From the NCBI GenBank assembly GCA_039970095.1, contig JBDVMP010000070.1:6248-70247 (forward strand): 64,000 nucleotides of DNA, given 5' to 3'. Source of the DNA: JAMZMI01 sp039970095 (GTDB lineage Bacteria > Bacteroidota > Bacteroidia > Cytophagales > Cyclobacteriaceae). A program made the translations under genes and the position numbers. Below the pieces are notes generated by a model that made no database searches, had not been told where the DNA came from, and saw only the letters and a list, made by a program, of their open reading frames with translations. Positions 61,107 through 64,000 of this stretch are shown here, in pieces. Position 1 is the first letter of the stretch. Every line of letters begins with the position of its first letter.

Positions 61107-61209
61107 AAATAATTTAAACTTTCAATATCTTTCTTATTAAGATTTTAATCTTTTATTTAGTTTCATTTGGTAGTTAAAGTTGTTTTTCGTCTATCCTATT
61201 ATTTAAATT
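61107..61209. promoter_or_regulatory. Divergent control region of agaS and the DeoR regulator
   Basis: AAATAATTTAAACTTTC (61107-61123), TTTATTTAGTTTC (61152-61164), ATTTGGT (61165-61171), TAAAGTT (61175-61181) and TTATTTAAATT (61199-61209) resemble elements in the symporter/GH109 control region at 41228-41329. AAGATT-TT-AATCTT is a small inverted repeat nearby. Candidate binding sites of the adjacent DeoR protein; the AT-rich background limits certainty. Confidence 0.45.
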
Positions 61210-61227
61210 GCTGAAAACCGATTTCAA

Positions 61228-62010
61228 ATGGCAAAAAATACACGCGCAACAACCGTTTCAAGAAGAAATATCATTTTAGATCAGATAAGCGAAAAAGGTC
61301 AGGTCTATGTAGATGAGCTCAGCAAAGAATTTGGAGTAAGTGAGGTGACCATTCGAAACGATCTGGATCAACTTGAGCAAAAAAGCCTTTTGATTCGTGC
61401 GCGTGGTGGCGCTATGAAAATAGAAGGAAGGGTAGGTATAGATTATAACCTTTCAGAAAAAGATAAGCTTAACTACAATGAAAAAGTAAGAATTGGTCAA
61501 GCTGCCGCTAAACTGATCACCAACGCGGAGATAGTTTTGATTGACTCGGGAACTACCACTGCCGAGATGGTCAAGAACCTGAACAATGTTGAGGATCTGA
61601 CCGTAATCACCAATGCTCTCAATATTGCTACTTTGCTATTGAATCACCCTACTGTTAATCTTACGATTCCCGGTGGTTTTCTGCGCAAGAAATCCCAATC
61701 ACTCGTTGGCCCAATGGCGGAGAGAGGCTTGAAAAACTTCTACGTTGACAAGGCCTTTCTGGGGGTTGATGGTTTTGATACAACATCCGGTCTTTATACT
61801 CCAAACATTGAGGAGGCTCACTTGAATGAGTTAATGATTGAGATAGCCAATGAGGTCATCTTGCTTGCGGATTCAAGTAAATTCAAGAAAAAGAGTTTCG
61901 CATTTATTTGTGCTGTCGAAAAGATCCACACGGTTGTTACTGACAATAGAATTCATGAGGATGACAAACGCAGATTGGAAGATGCCGGGGTTAAGGTAAT
62001 TATTGCTTAA
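61228..62010 (+). CDS. DeoR/GlpR-family transcriptional regulator, AgaR-like
   Basis: 260 residues: N-terminal winged helix-turn-helix (about 10-65, VYVDELSKEFGVSEVTIRNDLDQLEQKSLLIRARGGA), then the DeoR C-terminal sensor domain with IDSGTTTAEMVKNL, DKAFLGVDGFD, TSGLYTPNIEEAHLNELMI and LLADSSKFKKKSF. Members repress sugar operons and respond to phosphorylated intermediates; AgaR does so for GalNAc/galactosamine genes in enterobacteria. Divergent position beside agaS supports that role. Its stop overlaps the convergent gene on the other strand by 11 bp. Confidence 0.9.
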   Translation: MAKNTRATTVSRRNIILDQISEKGQVYVDELSKEFGVSEVTIRNDLDQLEQKSLLIRARGGAMKIEGRVGIDYNLSEKDKLNYNEKVRIGQAAAKLITNAEIVLIDSGTTTAEMVKNLNNVEDLTVITNALNIATLLLNHPTVNLTIPGGFLRKKSQSLVGPMAERGLKNFYVDKAFLGVDGFDTTSGLYTPNIEEAHLNELMIEIANEVILLADSSKFKKKSFAFICAVEKIHTVVTDNRIHEDDKRRLEDAGVKVIIA

Positions 62011-64000
62011 TCAGCTTAATCACTCTTCTTTCACTACCTTTTTTGAGATGTACCAGGTACAGGCCTTTCTGAGCGCCGGACATATCTATAGATGTCTTGC
62101 TTCCTGATTTGTGTAACAACTGACCTCCTACGTTGAATATTTCTATTTCATCCCACGAATCAGCAATATGGAGTTTATTCAGGACGGGATTTGGGTAAAT
62201 CAGGGCTTTTGAATCAAGTGTATTTAAAGTTGGGTCAGGTTCTCCTGTCGACTCACTTGTAGATTCTGAGAACTCTGAAATTCCTATGTTGTTGAAAGCT
62301 GCTATTCTATAATAATAGGCGGTTTCGTTAGTCAGGTTGTCATCAGTAATTAAGGTGGTGCTGAAATCGTATGACCCAATGGGCTCGAAGTTTTCATCGT
62401 CCAGAGATCTCTCCAGTTCATAGCCCAGACAGTTTTCGCAGGCGTCCCAGGTCACTACGAGGCGTGTTTGTGGTATGCTTCCAGATTTTCTGGCATTCAG
62501 GTTTTTAGGCAAATCAGGAGGCAGGTTTCTGTAATGTGTTGATGGGGTTTGGTTCTGGTCTGAGAGTATGATGCTTCCGGAGTTGATCTGACCAAATACT
62601 CGAAAGACTTTGTTGTTACTTAGATTAGGAATATCGCTGAGACGCATGGAAATTTCGATGGGGTTAGATCCCACGGTGCTCACAGTGGCTTCACTGCTGA
62701 TCCAGGTGTTTTCAAAAATCTGAAAGGTACCGTCTTTCAACCTTACGTCCATTCCTAAAGGTTCATCAGTGCTGCCTGTGTTAGTGGAGTTGTCGGTATC
62801 GAGGTATATCTCATAATCGTTTATTGGCCCCTCTAGTCCCAGGTTCATTTTTTGCGCGTCAAAGTGCAGTCTGATACTATAGACATCAGAACCATTGATA
62901 GAAGTGGCCGCTGGGGGTACATCATTCCAATCTTGCAAATCCCCATCTACTGAAATGGTAGGATAGGATGCTGTTGATGGGCTAAGCTCAACCTCATCAG
63001 AAGGTAGTGTAGTGGTCCCTGATTTTGTGAGGTAATATCTGTATTTGAAACTGGTTTCATCTAAGATGTCTGTATCCAGAAAGTAGTCAAGATCGGCAGG
63101 TATGGATGCCAGTATTTGAAATGACTCATTATTTGACGCTCTTTCAACTACTCGGGTATATTCTGACGATTGTCTGCCCCAATAGACAAGAATTTTATCA
63201 TTGCCGGCTCCTCCGTAGATCTTGTCTGATCCTTCAATTTCTAATGTCTGGGATATTGATTTTTTCGCAAATTCATTCTCTCCGGTGTAGTCTTCTGCTG
63301 TGTTGCTGCTTGAAATGGATATGTCAGTGGCTAACAAATTGTACCCAAGGCTATCAATCCAAACGCCATCATTGGCCATTCTTATGGAGTAGTATGGGTT
63401 GTCATACAAAGAATGATACGGGTCTGGCATGTTTAGATATAGATCATAATTGCCTTCCGGCATGTCTGATGGAAGGCCGGACGAGAATCCTATATCAAAA
63501 GGTGTTTTTAAAGGCCAAAGTTTAATGTTTTCATCTGGAGACAGGTAATACTCTTCTTGCGTTTCCTTGTTTTTCAGAATGACTTCCAGCAATCTGGGAT
63601 TATACGGATTGCTATAGCCTACATTTTGAAGGTTAAGGGAAAAGTTAAAAACCCCACCTGGTTTTGTGTTTTCAGAAAAATCCCCTGAATTCAGTTCAAA
63701 GCGGTATCCTAAACTGAGTTCTACCTCATCAAAACAACCCTGATTACTCCATTCGTTTAATACTTGTTTGTTATAGTCGATGTTGAGGTAAGACCAGTGA
63801 TAGCTTTCAAGGTCTGAAAGGCTGTTGTCACAATCGGAATATGGGGGGGCCACATTGCAAGTTTCACCTCCCATTGGGGTAAAGTAAGTATCAGCGGCTA
63901 AAAAAGGTTTTTCTACATCTGGATCTACGTAAGTACCAAAGTCGGATGAAGAAGCTACAAAGCAATCGTTGTGGTGGCCAAGTCTGCTCTTGTAGTCACC
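62000..64000 (-). CDS. DUF4832 protein with DGxxxDW and FN3 domains and T9SS sorting domain, 5' end missing
   Basis: The frame stays open to the right edge, so the N-terminal DUF4874 part is outside the window; an internal ATG at 63874 is not the start. Visible from the edge inwards: the end of DUF4874 (LGHHNDCFVASSSDFGTY), DUF4832 with GGETCNVAPP and LGYRFEL, a short linker of hemolysin/FN3-like type, a DGDLQDW domain (about 62960 down to 62510), an FN3 domain (PKNLNARKSGSIP to FSESTSES) and a sorting domain from LIYPNPVLNKLHI. It is the third member of its family in the locus and is convergent with the DeoR gene. Function inferred as for the other two. Confidence 0.83.
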   Translation of the reverse strand, partial: GDYKSRLGHHNDCFVASSSDFGTYVDPDVEKPFLAADTYFTPMGGETCNVAPPYSDCDNSLSDLESYHWSYLNIDYNKQVLNEWSNQGCFDEVELSLGYRFELNSGDFSENTKPGGVFNFSLNLQNVGYSNPYNPRLLEVILKNKETQEEYYLSPDENIKLWPLKTPFDIGFSSGLPSDMPEGNYDLYLNMPDPYHSLYDNPYYSIRMANDGVWIDSLGYNLLATDISISSSNTAEDYTGENEFAKKSISQTLEIEGSDKIYGGAGNDKILVYWGRQSSEYTRVVERASNNESFQILASIPADLDYFLDTDILDETSFKYRYYLTKSGTTTLPSDEVELSPSTASYPTISVDGDLQDWNDVPPAATSINGSDVYSIRLHFDAQKMNLGLEGPINDYEIYLDTDNSTNTGSTDEPLGMDVRLKDGTFQIFENTWISSEATVSTVGSNPIEISMRLSDIPNLSNNKVFRVFGQINSGSIILSDQNQTPSTHYRNLPPDLPKNLNARKSGSIPQTRLVVTWDACENCLGYELERSLDDENFEPIGSYDFSTTLITDDNLTNETAYYYRIAAFNNIGISEFSESTSESTGEPDPTLNTLDSKALIYPNPVLNKLHIADSWDEIEIFNVGGQLLHKSGSKTSIDMSGAQKGLYLVHLKKGSERRVIKLIKQ

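Noticed and set aside
63106..63525. 139-residue frame antisense to the edge DUF4832 gene
   Set aside because: Cys/Leu-rich shadow with no domain; the minus strand holds the DUF4832 part.

Overview
The window looks like part of the chromosome of a marine or environmental Bacteroidota, most likely a Cytophagales-type bacterium. This rests on SusC/SusD pairs, an ECF sigma/FecR pair, NUDIX-type sugar regulators, lipoproteins, five proteins ending in a type IX secretion (T9SS) sorting domain of the YPNP type, and the near absence of Shine-Dalgarno sequences. No rRNA, tRNA, CRISPR array, insertion sequence or origin was recognised. Both edges cut a gene.

Left part (1-21.7 kb): the 3' part of a DUF2235/Tle1-like hydrolase; a divalent-metal RND efflux operon whose inner-membrane pump is fused to its outer-membrane channel; galactokinase with a NUDIX-type regulator; a nitrilase-family hydrolase and an arsenite methyltransferase; a complete L-arabinose module (divergent NUDIX AraR-like regulator, an 18-bp perfect inverted repeat, araB-araD-araA and a sodium symporter, closed by a terminator); and two T9SS cargo proteins, an FG-GAP/ASPIC protein and a vanadium-haloperoxidase-like protein.

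Middle part (21.9-38.5 kb): an ECF sigma factor, FecR anti-sigma, a kelch-type lipoprotein, a terminator, then SusC-SusD, a triple-thioredoxin protein, a complete DsbD, a class V PLP enzyme and an M16 peptidase. I infer a redox-assisted system for import and breakdown of a thiol- or disulfide-containing, peptide-like substrate.

Right part (38.5-64 kb): what I read as a locus for breaking down a galactosamine/GalNAc-containing polysaccharide (galactosaminogalactan- or Pel-like). Secreted parts are a 1775-residue GH114-type endo-polygalactosaminidase and three DUF4874/DUF4832 proteins, several carrying copies of an unnamed beta-rich domain with a DGxxxDW start. Envelope parts are a Tat-exported GH109 enzyme, a GH36-type lipoprotein and an amidohydrolase lipoprotein. 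Cytoplasmic parts are a CE4-like putative deacetylase, two PfkB kinases, an AgaS-like isomerase/deaminase, a class II tagatose-bisphosphate-type aldolase, an SSS symporter and a DeoR/AgaR-like regulator. Together they give a nearly complete route from polymer to triose phosphates. The DUF4874/DUF4832 proteins, the repeated DGxxxDW domain and the CE4-like protein have no established role there and are the best candidates for new biology.
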